Below are positions 31,319 to 39,773 of a DNA stretch of 40,213 nt, piece by piece. The notes beneath the pieces are model-generated. The model was given only the letters and a program-made list of their open reading frames with translations. It ran no database searches and had not been told where the DNA came from. Origin of the DNA: Minisyncoccota bacterium (GTDB lineage Bacteria > Patescibacteriota > Minisyncoccia > Minisyncoccales > CG1-02-41-26). How positions within the stretch are numbered: position 1 is the first letter of the stretch; each line of letters begins with the position of its first letter. The position numbers and the translations under genes were made by a program. Location of the stretch: positions 1 to 40,213 of the forward strand of contig JAQULB010000001.1 of NCBI GenBank assembly GCA_028718785.1, written 5' to 3'.

Positions 31319-32806
31319 CTATGACAAAAGCTTAGTTAGAGCCTCCTTGGCAATTTCTGGATTAGCTTTTCCCTTGCTTTTCGCCATCATTTGGCCAATC
31401 AAAAACTGCAAAGACGCTTGCTTGCCATTTTTATAATCTTTTGCTGGGTTTGGATTTTCTTTAATAACCTCTTGGGCAATAACTTCAAGCTCTGTTGTAT
31501 TGGAAATTTGCAACCAACCTTCATCCCTAATAATATGAGAAGGGTCATTGCCTGTTTGAATCATTTTTTCCAAAACCATTTTAGCTATTTTGCTTGACAC
31601 TTCGCCCAAATAAATCTTTTTAATAAATTCCGCAAAATTTTCTGGACTAAACTTTAAACTTTCCCCCTCCTCTTCTTGCCCCAAAACATCATTTATTAGA
31701 TAATTAGACGCAATTTTAGCTAACTTTTTTGTTTCTGTTTCTTTTAAATCTTTCCCTTTTTCACTGCCAACCCATTCCCTTAATTCTGACATTGTGTTTT
31801 CAAAAAACCCCGACAACTCTTTTTTGCCAACAAAAACCTCTATATCGCTATCATTTAAGCCGTATTCTTTTCTAAATCTTTCTCTTTTTTCGTTTGGCAA
31901 TTCAGGCAACTCTTTTTTTATATCTTTTATAAACTCATCGCTTAAATTCAAAGCGGGCAAATCTGGTTCTGGAAAATATCTGTAGTCGTGGGCTTGCTCT
32001 TTTTGACGCTGAGAAAAAGTGGCTTTTTTTGCATCATGCCAGCCCCGGGTTTCTTGAATAACTTTTTCACCCTTTTTTAAAATTTCTGTTTGTCTTTTTA
32101 TTTCATAATCAACCGAGGCCCCTGCCACGGCAATTGAATTTAAGTTTTTAACTTCCACTTTTACACCAAGTTCTTTGGCGTGTTTATCTGCTAAAGAAAT
32201 ATTAACTTCACATCTCATTTCTCCTTTTTCCATATTTGCCCCTGAAACATTTAAATACTTTAAAATTAACTGGAGTTCTTTTACAAACTCTTTTACCTCG
32301 TTGGCTGTTTGAAAGTCCGGCTCAGTTACCAATTCCATTAAAGGCATTCCAGAACGATTAAAATTAACCAAAGAATAATCTGCCCCATCAGAATGAATCA
32401 AGCTACCAGTGTCCTCTTCCATATGAATTCTGGTAATATTAATTCTTTTTGTTTCGGATTTCGGATTTCGGATTTCGGATTTTATGTCAAGATAACCATT
32501 TTCACTTAAGGGCGACTGGTATTGGCTAATTTGGTAACCTTTTGGCAAATCTGGATAAAAGTAATTTTTTCTTTCAAAAAAACTTTGCTTGTTAATTTTA
32601 CAATTCAAAGCCAAGGCGGCTTTAATAAGTTTTTTTATGGCCTCTTTATTAGCCACAGGCAAAACTCCCGGGTGCGCAAGGCAAACTGGACAAACATTTT
32701 TATTTGGCTCGGTTTCGTTTGAATCGTTTTTACAAGAACAAAACATTTTAGACGCTGTGTTTAGTTCAATATGTATTTCCAATCCAATTGTTGGCTTATA
32801 ATCCAT
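31319..32806 (-). CDS. gatB: Asp/Glu-tRNA(Asn/Gln) amidotransferase subunit B
   Basis: 495 residues, full length. GatB binds misacylated Glu-tRNA(Gln) and, with GatA and GatC, converts it. KPTIGLEIHIELNT, the zinc Cys set (CSCKN, CPVCLAHPGVLPV), FYPDLPKGYQISQYQ and the C-terminal tail domain (NYLINDVLG, then the Yqey-like end) are present. A GATTTCG tandem repeat at about 32450-32485 encodes the extra KSEIRNPKSETK loop. No SD. It lies upstream of the aldolase gene. Confidence 0.96.
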   Translation of the reverse strand: MDYKPTIGLEIHIELNTASKMFCSCKNDSNETEPNKNVCPVCLAHPGVLPVANKEAIKKLIKAALALNCKINKQSFFERKNYFYPDLPKGYQISQYQSPLSENGYLDIKSEIRNPKSETKRINITRIHMEEDTGSLIHSDGADYSLVNFNRSGMPLMELVTEPDFQTANEVKEFVKELQLILKYLNVSGANMEKGEMRCEVNISLADKHAKELGVKVEVKNLNSIAVAGASVDYEIKRQTEILKKGEKVIQETRGWHDAKKATFSQRQKEQAHDYRYFPEPDLPALNLSDEFIKDIKKELPELPNEKRERFRKEYGLNDSDIEVFVGKKELSGFFENTMSELREWVGSEKGKDLKETETKKLAKIASNYLINDVLGQEEEGESLKFSPENFAEFIKKIYLGEVSSKIAKMVLEKMIQTGNDPSHIIRDEGWLQISNTTELEVIAQEVIKENPNPAKDYKNGKQASLQFLIGQMMAKSKGKANPEIAKEALTKLLS

Positions 32807-32944
32807 AGGTAAAAATTAACCTAATTGACCTAATTATACTAATTAACCTAAAAATAAATCCCAATAACCAAAACCCAATTGGGAATTGGGGATTAGCGCT
32901 TATTCAGGATAATTAAAGCAATTAGAATAATTAGAATAATTCAG

Positions 32945-33631
32945 TTAGTTGGTTTTCCTTTTTTGAACGGCTTTATATTGCTTGGCAATTTCCACGCTAC
33001 TGCTTGTGCCAATAATATTCGCTCCCGCTTGCGCCATCATTAAGGTATCCTTTAGTGTTTTTATTTTTGACGAGGCCTTTATTAAAAGCCCAGGGGCTGA
33101 TTGTTTCATTATTTGCAAATGTCTGGCTTTTTCTTTTAACTCAATATGGTCTAAAGGATCTTTTTCAGTGGCTGTTTTTACGCAAATAGCTCCCGCTTTT
33201 TTAACAATTTCGCTGGATTTTTTAATTTCATCATCTGTTAAATATCCAGAGCCAATAATAACTTTGGTGGGCAATAACTTGCAAATTTCTTTTAAATCAG
33301 CTAAAACCTCGCCATATCTTTCATACTTAATATCAATAACATTAATAACCACATCTAATTCATCAGCTCCGTCTTTTTTGGCCTGACGGCAAATTTCCAT
33401 TCTTTTAAAATGCGGACTCAAACCCATTGGCGGGTCAATTAAAACAACCACCTTTATTTTAGTTCCTTTTAGCTCTCTTTTAACCACACTCACCCATTGG
33501 GGGTTAACATCAACCCCGCGAAAACCATATAATTTGGCTTCTTGGCAGGTTTTCACAATGTCTTTTTCTGTGGCATTGTGTTCAATATTGGTGTGATCTA
33601 TCATTTTTATAATATTTGGTATTTTGGGCAT
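32945..33631 (-). CDS. deoC: Deoxyribose-phosphate aldolase
   Basis: 228 residues. DERA splits deoxyribose-5-phosphate into glyceraldehyde-3-phosphate and acetaldehyde. The Schiff-base Lys lies in GAICVKTAT, the proton-relay Asp in ADELDVVINV, and the second Lys in LLIKASSKIKT; all are kept. CPR cells often salvage nucleosides through DeoC. No SD and no obvious own promoter. Confidence 0.93.
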   Translation of the reverse strand: MPKIPNIIKMIDHTNIEHNATEKDIVKTCQEAKLYGFRGVDVNPQWVSVVKRELKGTKIKVVVLIDPPMGLSPHFKRMEICRQAKKDGADELDVVINVIDIKYERYGEVLADLKEICKLLPTKVIIGSGYLTDDEIKKSSEIVKKAGAICVKTATEKDPLDHIELKEKARHLQIMKQSAPGLLIKASSKIKTLKDTLMMAQAGANIIGTSSSVEIAKQYKAVQKRKTN

Positions 33632-33736
33632 AGAAGTAATTTTTGATTTTTAATTTTTAACTAATTTTTAACGACTTAATTATTTATTGTAGCAAATTTT
33701 TTATAATTAAAAAGGGTAAGTTTTATAATCTAAACC

Positions 33737-33772
33737 TATAACAAAACCAGCCGATCGGCCAGTTTTGTTATA
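33737..33772. repeat. Palindrome with GCCGATCGGC core, copy 1
   Basis: TATAACAAAAC and GTTTTGTTATA arms flank CA-GCCGATCGGC-CA. Only the two CA pairs break symmetry over 36 bases. Confidence 0.8.
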
Positions 33773-33781
33773 TCGCAAATA

Positions 33782-33827
33782 AAAAGCGTGTCAATCTGTG
33801 CCGATCGGCACAGATTGACACGCTTTT
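33782..33827. repeat. Perfect 46-base palindrome with GCCGATCGGC core, copy 2
   Basis: Arms AAAAGCGTGTCAATCTGT and ACAGATTGACACGCTTTT surround GCCGATCGGC with no mismatch. T runs at each end could make it a two-way terminator between deoC and the region to the right. Confidence 0.85.
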
Positions 33828-33933
33828 AAAAGTCCTTGCTCAACCCCTCAAATTCTGGTATTAAAATCCAATATTAGAACTCTCTGAAAATCAGTTTCTA
33901 ATCGCTCCAAAAATCTACTTTCGAGGTACTAAT

Positions 33934-33972
33934 AAAAAAAAACCGAGTCGCTTCGAGGGAGAGCACCCGGTT
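33934..33972 (-). terminator. Terminator-like hairpin
   Basis: AACCGGGTGCTC and GAAGCGACTCGGTT pair imperfectly and are followed by T9 on the minus strand. It lies downstream of the tmk fragment. From 33828 to 33933 I see nothing else. Confidence 0.65.
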
Positions 33973-34002
33973 CCTTTAGATTTATGCTTTACGGCCTATG
34001 TT

Positions 34003-34059
34003 CTACACGCTACAGCCCGAACCATCAATACCTTCAAAAACAATAAGTTTTCCTTTCAT
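34003..34059 (-). pseudogene. 5' fragment of thymidylate kinase-like gene
   Basis: The frame reads MKGKLIVFEGIDGSGCSV then stop. MKGKLIVFEGIDGSGKST is the usual start and P-loop of Tmk. After DGSG the sequence switches into the dispersed GTAGAACATAGGCCGTA repeat, which brings the stop. Only the first 15 codons remain. It lies after the guaA terminator, in the same strand order as thyA and dcd. Confidence 0.6.
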
Positions 34060-34091
34060 ATTATTTTTCTACTTTATCACAAAAATGAATA

Positions 34092-34132
34092 AAACAAAAA
34101 TCGGTAAAGGGCTTAGTCACGCCACTTTACCA
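34092..34132 (-). terminator. Terminator of guaA
   Basis: GGTAAAGTGGC and GCCCTTTACC arms, then GATTTTTGTTTTATT on the minus strand, 20 bases past the guaA stop. Confidence 0.75.
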
Positions 34133-34152
34133 ATTTTATATGTTGTCCCACC

Positions 34153-35664
34153 TTACTCCATCTCAGTTGTTGCGGGTGGTTTGTTGGTTTCGTCGAACCA
34201 AACCCGAACAATTTTCGGATGTTTAGTAACGATAGAAGAAATTTCTCGCCTAACTTCTGGTGAAAATTGCACGCCTTCTGCAGTCATAAAATCCGATGTT
34301 TCAACTGCTCTAACTATGATTGAATAACCGTAAATCCTTCCATCGCCTTTTATCCCAACAGTTCGCGTACAATCCAATGCAACTACCAATTGCGAAATTT
34401 TTTCATAGACACCAGTTGTTTTTAATATTCCAGTAATCTTTGCATCCGCCCAACGAACAATCTTTAGTTTATCTATTGTAGGCGGTGCGCCGATTACTCT
34501 AACAAAAAGTGCTGGACCAGGAAACGGCTGACGTTTGTAAACCTTAGCCGGTAGGCCAATTGATGCCCCCAATTCGCGAACTTCTTACTTGAATAATTCG
34601 CGGAAGGGGTGTAACCCGCAAATTCCTGTATTATGGTGTAGTTTAATTTTATCTGCACCACCGACCCTCCCCGATTCTATAAAATCAGAAGCCAAGCTGC
34701 CCTGAATAATAATCGCATTATGCTCCCTGACAACTTCAGCTAAAATCTGGCCGTATAATTTACTGAATATTCTTCGCTTCGTTTCAGCATTTTTTGTTTT
34801 GCCCATTACCTCTTGAAACTCTCCACCCACTCTTATTATTTTTAACCGAACACCAATATTTTTAGCTGTTTGTTTGATTTCTGCAAGTTCTCCATCGCGC
34901 AAAGCACCTGAATCAATGCAAACCGCAAGCAACTTTTTTCCTAAAACTGGAGTTAAAATTGCCGAGAGGGTTGAAGAATCCACGCCCCCACTAAACCCGA
35001 TGACCGCATTCTTATCGCCCAAATCCCCTAAAACCTGCCTCTGGATTTCAAAAACTATATTAGTTGGCTGCCAATCTATTTCACAACCACAAATATCGAA
35101 TACGAAATTTTTCAAGATTTGATTATCATCTTTAGTTTGGACGACCTCGGGGTGAAACTGAACGCCCCAAATCCTTTTTTCCGAATTCGCCATTGCAGCA
35201 AAGTTATTTTTACCGGAAAAAGCAATGCTGTAAAAACCTATTGGCGGATCCTTAACGCTATCACCATGGCTTGACCAAACAATAATCGGATTCAATAATC
35301 CTTGAAAAAGAGGGTCCTGCGCACAAACTATGCTTGTTTCTCCATATTCTTTATTTTCGATATTAGAAATAACTTGCCCTCCTAGATGTTTAGCAATCCA
35401 TTGCATACCATAACATATCCCCAAGATTGGAACGCTATGGATTAACTCCCAAAAATATGGTAATGGCAAACTTGGGGCACTCTTGTCATTAACACTTGAA
35501 GACCCACCGGATAAAATAATTCCTTTTGGTTTTTTATTTTTTTCCAAATAATCAATTGATTTGCTTGGAGAAAAAATAACAGAGCGGACTCCTAATTCTC
35601 TTAATGTACGACCAATTAGTTCAGTATACTGACTACCAAAATCAATAATAAGTATTTGTTGCAT
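34153..35664 (-). pseudogene. guaA: GMP synthase interrupted by one in-frame TAA
   Basis: 503 codons end to end. The glutaminase domain (LIIDFGSQYTELIGR, GICYGMQ with the nucleophilic Cys, VQFHPEV) and the PP-loop ATPase (IGFSGGVDSSTLS) are intact up to HPFRELFK. There a TAA (34585-34587) replaces one codon of the usual LFKDEVRELG, and the same frame continues EVRELGASIGLPAKV through to the dimerisation domain (KIVRVWFDETNKPPATTE). Both halves look unmutated otherwise, so the change is recent, read through, or a base error. GAGAGGAGATAGAG gives a strong SD, unlike most core genes here. Confidence 0.9.
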
Positions 35665-35788
35665 CTCTATCTCCTCTCATTTTTTAAGGTAATTAAATAG
35701 TTATTAAGGAACATTTTATCCTTAAAGAAATTCGACAATAATCCTTAAAGTTTTTTCTGAAAATTATTGCCGAGCTTCTTTTTGATAA

Positions 35789-36562
35789 TTAAAGATTAAA
35801 CTTTTTGCGGACTTCTTCGTACATATCTTTGTAAATATGCATTGAAACAGAAAAATGAGTGTAAGTGCCAGTTTCCACGCCAAGTTGGTTAGCCATATAT
35901 TTTTGCAATCCTGTAAAAGCATAAGCATTTTCTGGCCAAGCATTGTAAAGGTCGTTGGTTTTCATTACCACAAACATATGCAGTTTGCCATCAACTAATT
36001 GAGGATAAAACAACAAAACGCAAGGCGAAGAAGTGTCTTCTCTTTTTGGTCCAAACTTCATTAAATCTCTGTATTGAATCCAAGTGTGCATAACAACTGT
36101 TCTTCTGGTGGGATCTTTTTTTAAAATATTTATGGCCTTTTCCACTTGATCGATTCTCGTTACCACGCATTTTCCATCAGGCGATATTTTTTTCACTTCT
36201 TCTTGCAATTCTTCATCGCTTTCGGTAATGCCTGGTAAAAATGCTCGCACAGCGCAATCGGGATAACATCTTAACCGAGAAAAATAAGTATAGTCAAAGG
36301 TATTTTCTTTTTCCTTGCCCGAGCCATTTAAAAACTTATCAGCATAGGTGTCAGCTAATCCTTGATTGGTGTTGGCTTTTTCGCTAATTCGTGGCATTTC
36401 AAACGGATTTGAAACCTTTATTAACAAGGGCAAGTCCTTTGTTTCAATTTGATATTCTGGAGCTCCGACATACCTTGTGTGGCCTTCTTGCATCATTAAA
36501 ATACAGGCCTTTTCCCACGCTTCCCCTAATGTTTTTGCCTCAACAATTCTTGTGTCGTACAT
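35789..36562 (-). CDS. Divergent thymidylate synthase (ThyA superfamily)
   Basis: 257 residues. The nucleophile is in TSSPCVLLFYPQLVDGKL (Cys181), preceded by TRRTVVMHTWIQYRDL, and MHIY near the end matches the nucleotide-binding HIY. The canonical QRS-x-D motif reads VMKTND here, so the phosphate-binding Arg and Ser are replaced, as in methanogen-type enzymes. It would make dTMP from dUMP; its one-carbon donor is uncertain. It follows the dCTP deaminase fusion, which would supply dUMP, with element F between. No SD. Confidence 0.8.
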   Translation of the reverse strand: MYDTRIVEAKTLGEAWEKACILMMQEGHTRYVGAPEYQIETKDLPLLIKVSNPFEMPRISEKANTNQGLADTYADKFLNGSGKEKENTFDYTYFSRLRCYPDCAVRAFLPGITESDEELQEEVKKISPDGKCVVTRIDQVEKAINILKKDPTRRTVVMHTWIQYRDLMKFGPKREDTSSPCVLLFYPQLVDGKLHMFVVMKTNDLYNAWPENAYAFTGLQKYMANQLGVETGTYTHFSVSMHIYKDMYEEVRKKFNL

Positions 36563-36751
36563 ATTAGAAATTCTTAATTGAGCAAATGCCTATAATTTTT
36601 TTATGTGCATTTGCGAAATTTAGAAGTTTTTACACCCCGTTAAATAATTTTAAATTTTGCAAAATTTAAAATTAAAATTTGTACTCAAATTTTATTTAAC
36701 GGGGTTAGGTATCTGTAATCACTCGGGCTAATCGCCTTCGTGAACAGCTAC
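36563..36751 (-). repeat. Palindromic element F (no nuclease gene)
   Basis: It runs exactly from the stop TAG of the Dcd-MtrA gene to two bases before the thyA-like ATG. Stem 1 TTAGGTAGCTGT/ACAGATACCTAA includes the stop codon. Stem 2 is CCCCGTTAAATAA/TTATTTAACGGGG instead of the GTGAAGTAA form, changed on both arms. Stem 3 encloses a GCAAATGC/GCATTTGC tip. Confidence 0.75.
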
Positions 36752-38269
36752 CTAATCGTGCCAACCATAAAGATCCTTTTTTGCTTCTATTCTTTCTAAT
36801 ATTGGTTGGGGTTCTTGGATTATTTTTTTAAACAAAGGCGCGCCCGGCACTTTCTCTTTTTCTACTGTTGGTTCTTGTTGAGATAAAGCAACATCGCCGT
36901 CTTGCTCATAACTAATCTGATTTTTTAAACAAAGTTCGGCTTTTTGCAATTCCCTGCCCAAATACATTGCATGCTCCACTGTTTGTTCAAAATCACCCAC
37001 CATTTGCATTTGCCCAATTTTATAACAAATATCCAAGGCCGAGTCCCCAATCACCTTTTGGGTTGTTTTGCCATTTTGCAAATGTTCCACTATAATTTTT
37101 TTTTGAGCGGGTCGTAAGTAAACCACAAAAAAGCCGTTTGGATCCTCTTTCCAATCAAAAGGTCCTTTGGCCTCAACTTCTTCTACTTTGTCAAGATTAA
37201 TTTTTTCTCCTTTGTATGGTTCTTTATTTTTCATCAAACAGTTCTCAACCGCCATCATTACAACAGACGAATCAGTTTCTCCGTTTAAATTTATGGGTTC
37301 AATTTGCGCCCTAAATCTTTCAATAATTTCAAAATCCAAACCTTTTAACTGGGGCATATTGCCAACAGCGCCTATAATATTCTTGTCTTTATCAACCCCA
37401 TTTTGCTTCAATGACATAAACGCCTGCTCCACAAAATGCCCTTTTGAGGGCTTGCCACAAAGAATTAAAAACCGAATATTGGGATTGGCAACCACATTTT
37501 GAATAATTTTTTCAATGCCAATATTTTCTGTAACACACTTGCCACAAATTGCCACCTTTTCCATATCTAATATAATGCCTTCCACTGTGGCATTAGTACA
37601 AACAGCCACAGATGAATTTTTGTTGCCCACATAAAACCTACCCTCAACCTCGGGCCAGTTTTCTAAATTAACCTGTTCGCTTCTTTGGGTTTCTTTAGTT
37701 TTAAACTCCTCGCTTATCTTGCTCGCCACCGCTGTTTCTTGCACAGCATATTTTGCGTCTTTTTTGGCTTGATAGGTTTTTTCACAAGGACTAGAAAGAG
37801 TTTCAAAAGTTAAAGCGCAAATTCTCATTCCAGAGTATAAAACAACTGGCATTACCCCTAAATTGCCAAGCTCCATTACTGGCTTGCCATTCCAGCCCGG
37901 GTCAAACCGAGCGGCTGTTGAGTGAACCACCACTCCCAATCGACCCAAAGAACTTCGGCCATCTAATCGACCCATTAAATCATTGTCAATAAAAACATCC
38001 TCCATTGTTACTGCCAATATAAACTCGCCGGGCTGTAAAATAAACGGACTGTCAGGAGCAATAACAATATCCTCCATAATATCATCAACATTGAACGGCC
38101 TTTTTAAGTCAACATAGGGATAACGGGACTGTTTAAAAACCTTAAACGAATTTCCCAATCGTAAATCTAAAGAACAGGGTCCAAGCTGTTTTTCAAGATC
38201 TGGAGCAGGACTTATTTTTATTTTTCCCCTGTTGATATACTCTTTAATGTCTTTGTCGGATAAAATCAT
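36752..38269 (-). CDS. dCTP deaminase fused to MtrA-like and DUF4346 domains
   Basis: 505 residues. Residues 1-185 are a dCTP deaminase: PCSLDLRLGN, GRSSLGRLGV, STAARFDPGWNG and catalytic Glu in PVMELGNLG. Residues 205-345 resemble MtrA, the corrinoid subunit of methyl-H4MPT:CoM methyltransferase: WPEVEGRFYVG, CGKCVTENIGIEKII, NPNIRFLILCGKPSKGH (His278) and NIIGAVGNMPQL. That His aligns with the cobalt-ligand His84 of MtrA as I recall it. Residues 372-450 (FDWKEDPNGFFVVYL, ALDICYKIGQ) resemble DUF4346. No membrane anchor. The start overlaps the upstream DUF6580 gene by 26 bases. Confidence 0.85.
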   Translation of the reverse strand: MILSDKDIKEYINRGKIKISPAPDLEKQLGPCSLDLRLGNSFKVFKQSRYPYVDLKRPFNVDDIMEDIVIAPDSPFILQPGEFILAVTMEDVFIDNDLMGRLDGRSSLGRLGVVVHSTAARFDPGWNGKPVMELGNLGVMPVVLYSGMRICALTFETLSSPCEKTYQAKKDAKYAVQETAVASKISEEFKTKETQRSEQVNLENWPEVEGRFYVGNKNSSVAVCTNATVEGIILDMEKVAICGKCVTENIGIEKIIQNVVANPNIRFLILCGKPSKGHFVEQAFMSLKQNGVDKDKNIIGAVGNMPQLKGLDFEIIERFRAQIEPINLNGETDSSVVMMAVENCLMKNKEPYKGEKINLDKVEEVEAKGPFDWKEDPNGFFVVYLRPAQKKIIVEHLQNGKTTQKVIGDSALDICYKIGQMQMVGDFEQTVEHAMYLGRELQKAELCLKNQISYEQDGDVALSQQEPTVEKEKVPGAPLFKKIIQEPQPILERIEAKKDLYGWHD

Positions 38270-38810
38270 ATTTTTTTATTAATTTATAATTTAAATTTTT
38301 AACAACAAAAAACACTCCAAAAACTAATGGAACCAAAACCAAGTTGCCAAGCAAGTTATTTCTAAAAAACAGCAAAGCATTAACATAACAAGCAAAAAGC
38401 CCCCCCCAGGTATGTGGATACATACCAGATAAAACCCACCAGCCAAAATTTGTGTAAAGAAAGAAAAAACAAGAAGCCACAACCCCAGCCCCTCCGCTCC
38501 ACAAAAGCAAACGAGTCAATTTTGTTGCCTTTTTTCGTAAAGCTATGCCCATTAAACCAATAATCCCAAAAGCGCTCCATGTAAAAAGCAAAATAGCGTT
38601 GTTGCCAATGAATAAATCGCTCAAAAAAATAATTGCCAATGGGACTATAAAAGAAAAAACGCCTCCCAGATAAAATCCAGAAAGCAAAGCAAAAGAAGAA
38701 ACAACTTCAAGATTGGGAATGCCAATATAATTAACAAAAAAAATCCTTCCCCCAACTCCCAATGCTATTAAAACAATAGCGGAAAGAATTTTTTTTGTAA
38801 TGGCTTTCAT
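38244..38810 (-). CDS. DUF6580-like membrane protein (ECF S-component-like)
   Basis: 188 residues, about six transmembrane helices. The order of helices, with IPNLEVVSSFALLSGFYLGG near residue 31 and FSFIVPLAIIFLSDLFIG, fits the DUF6580/ECF substrate-binding type membrane proteins that take up vitamins or cofactors. Its 3' end overlaps the Dcd-MtrA start by 26 bases, so the two are tightly coupled. Corrinoid as its substrate is inferred from the neighbours only. Confidence 0.7.
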   Translation of the reverse strand: MKAITKKILSAIVLIALGVGGRIFFVNYIGIPNLEVVSSFALLSGFYLGGVFSFIVPLAIIFLSDLFIGNNAILLFTWSAFGIIGLMGIALRKKATKLTRLLLWSGGAGVVASCFFFLYTNFGWWVLSGMYPHTWGGLFACYVNALLFFRNNLLGNLVLVPLVFGVFFVVKNLNYKLIKKYDFIRQRH

Positions 38811-38877
38811 AGTTCAATATTCAGTAAAGCCATTTTACCTTGTTGAAAAAAAATTGCAAGATTGTAAGAACAACTTG

Positions 38878-39336
38878 CTAAAAAACAGGCGCAATTTCAA
38901 ATTTCCACTGGACTTTATCCCCGGCTTTTAAAAATTTTTTATCACAAGCCACATCTCCCAAAACATCGTTAACCCAATACTGCCAATATTTATCTTCAGT
39001 TCCATTAACTAATCCATTGATGCCTTGAACTAAAACCCCCATTTCTGGATAAATTTTATAAGTAACAGTAAACTTTTCTTTTTGGCCTAAACTTTGCAAA
39101 GCAGAAAAAACCGTAGAGGAGGCAACAAAATCAACTTTATAATCTTTAACTTCTTGGCCATTGTTTATTTTATAATCAATGTCTTTGGCTAAAAGATTGC
39201 TAGACACAATTTGTTGGGCTATTTTCTTTCCTGCTAATTGCGAAGATTGCAAGCTTAAAAAATAAATCCCTGAAACTAAAATTCCAATGGAAATAACCAC
39301 CAAAAAGGTTATTGAAATAATCTTTTTTGTCGTCAT
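38878..39336 (-). CDS. Membrane-anchored DUF4430-domain protein
   Basis: 152 residues. An N-terminal transmembrane anchor (about 7-28) is followed by a beta-rich DUF4430 domain: STVFSALQSLGQ, INGLVNGTEDKYWQYWVNDV and the closing LKAGDKVQWKFE. DUF4430 is related to the C-terminal half of transcobalamin and intrinsic factor and often sits beside ECF cobalamin transporters. It is placed between rplK and the DUF6580 gene. Surface corrinoid capture is a family-based inference. Confidence 0.75.
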   Translation of the reverse strand: MTTKKIISITFLVVISIGILVSGIYFLSLQSSQLAGKKIAQQIVSSNLLAKDIDYKINNGQEVKDYKVDFVASSTVFSALQSLGQKEKFTVTYKIYPEMGVLVQGINGLVNGTEDKYWQYWVNDVLGDVACDKKFLKAGDKVQWKFEIAPVF

Positions 39337-39347
39337 AAGAAAATTAT

Positions 39348-39773
39348 TTAATTTTTTATCTCCAACCCAAGCCCCTTGGCTGTGCCTTCTATAATTTTGG
39401 CTGCTTGGTCAAGATCTTTTGTGTTTAGGTCAGGAAGCTTTTGTTTGGCAATTTCTTTTAATTGTTCTCTACTTATTTTCCCAACTTTTCTTTTGTTTGG
39501 CTCCCCTGAACCCTTCTCAATACCAACTGCTTTTTTAATAAGTTCTGAGGTAACAGGGGTTTTTAATATAAAATCAAACGACCTGTCCTCATAAACAGAA
39601 ACCTCAACAGGAATAGTAAAACCAATATTGTCTTTTGTGGCTTCGTTAAACTGCTGACAAAATCCAGCAATATTAACCCCATGCTGAGCCAATGCTGGAC
39701 CAATTGGAGGGGCAGGGGTTGCTTTGCCGGCTTTAATGTGTAATTTTACGATTTTAGTAATCTTCTTTGCCAT
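39348..39773 (-). CDS. rplK: Ribosomal protein L11
   Basis: 141 residues, full length. [29 protein letters not shown] (N-domain with the thiostrepton-site prolines) and the rRNA-binding C-domain ([28 protein letters not shown]) are standard. It follows nusG, as usual, but rplA does not come next: the DUF4430 gene starts 11 bases away. Element G ends two bases before its ATG. Confidence 0.97.
   Translation of the reverse strand: MAKKITKIVKLHIKAGKATPAPPIGPALAQHGVNIAGFCQQFNEATKDNIGFTIPVEVSVYEDRSFDFILKTPVTSELIKKAVGIEKGSGEPNKRKVGKISREQLKEIAKQKLPDLNTKDLDQAAKIIEGTAKGLGLEIKN

Noticed and set aside
34153-34572. C-terminal guaA part as a separate gene
   Set aside because: No ribosome site before its first ATG, and it is in the same frame as the upstream part.
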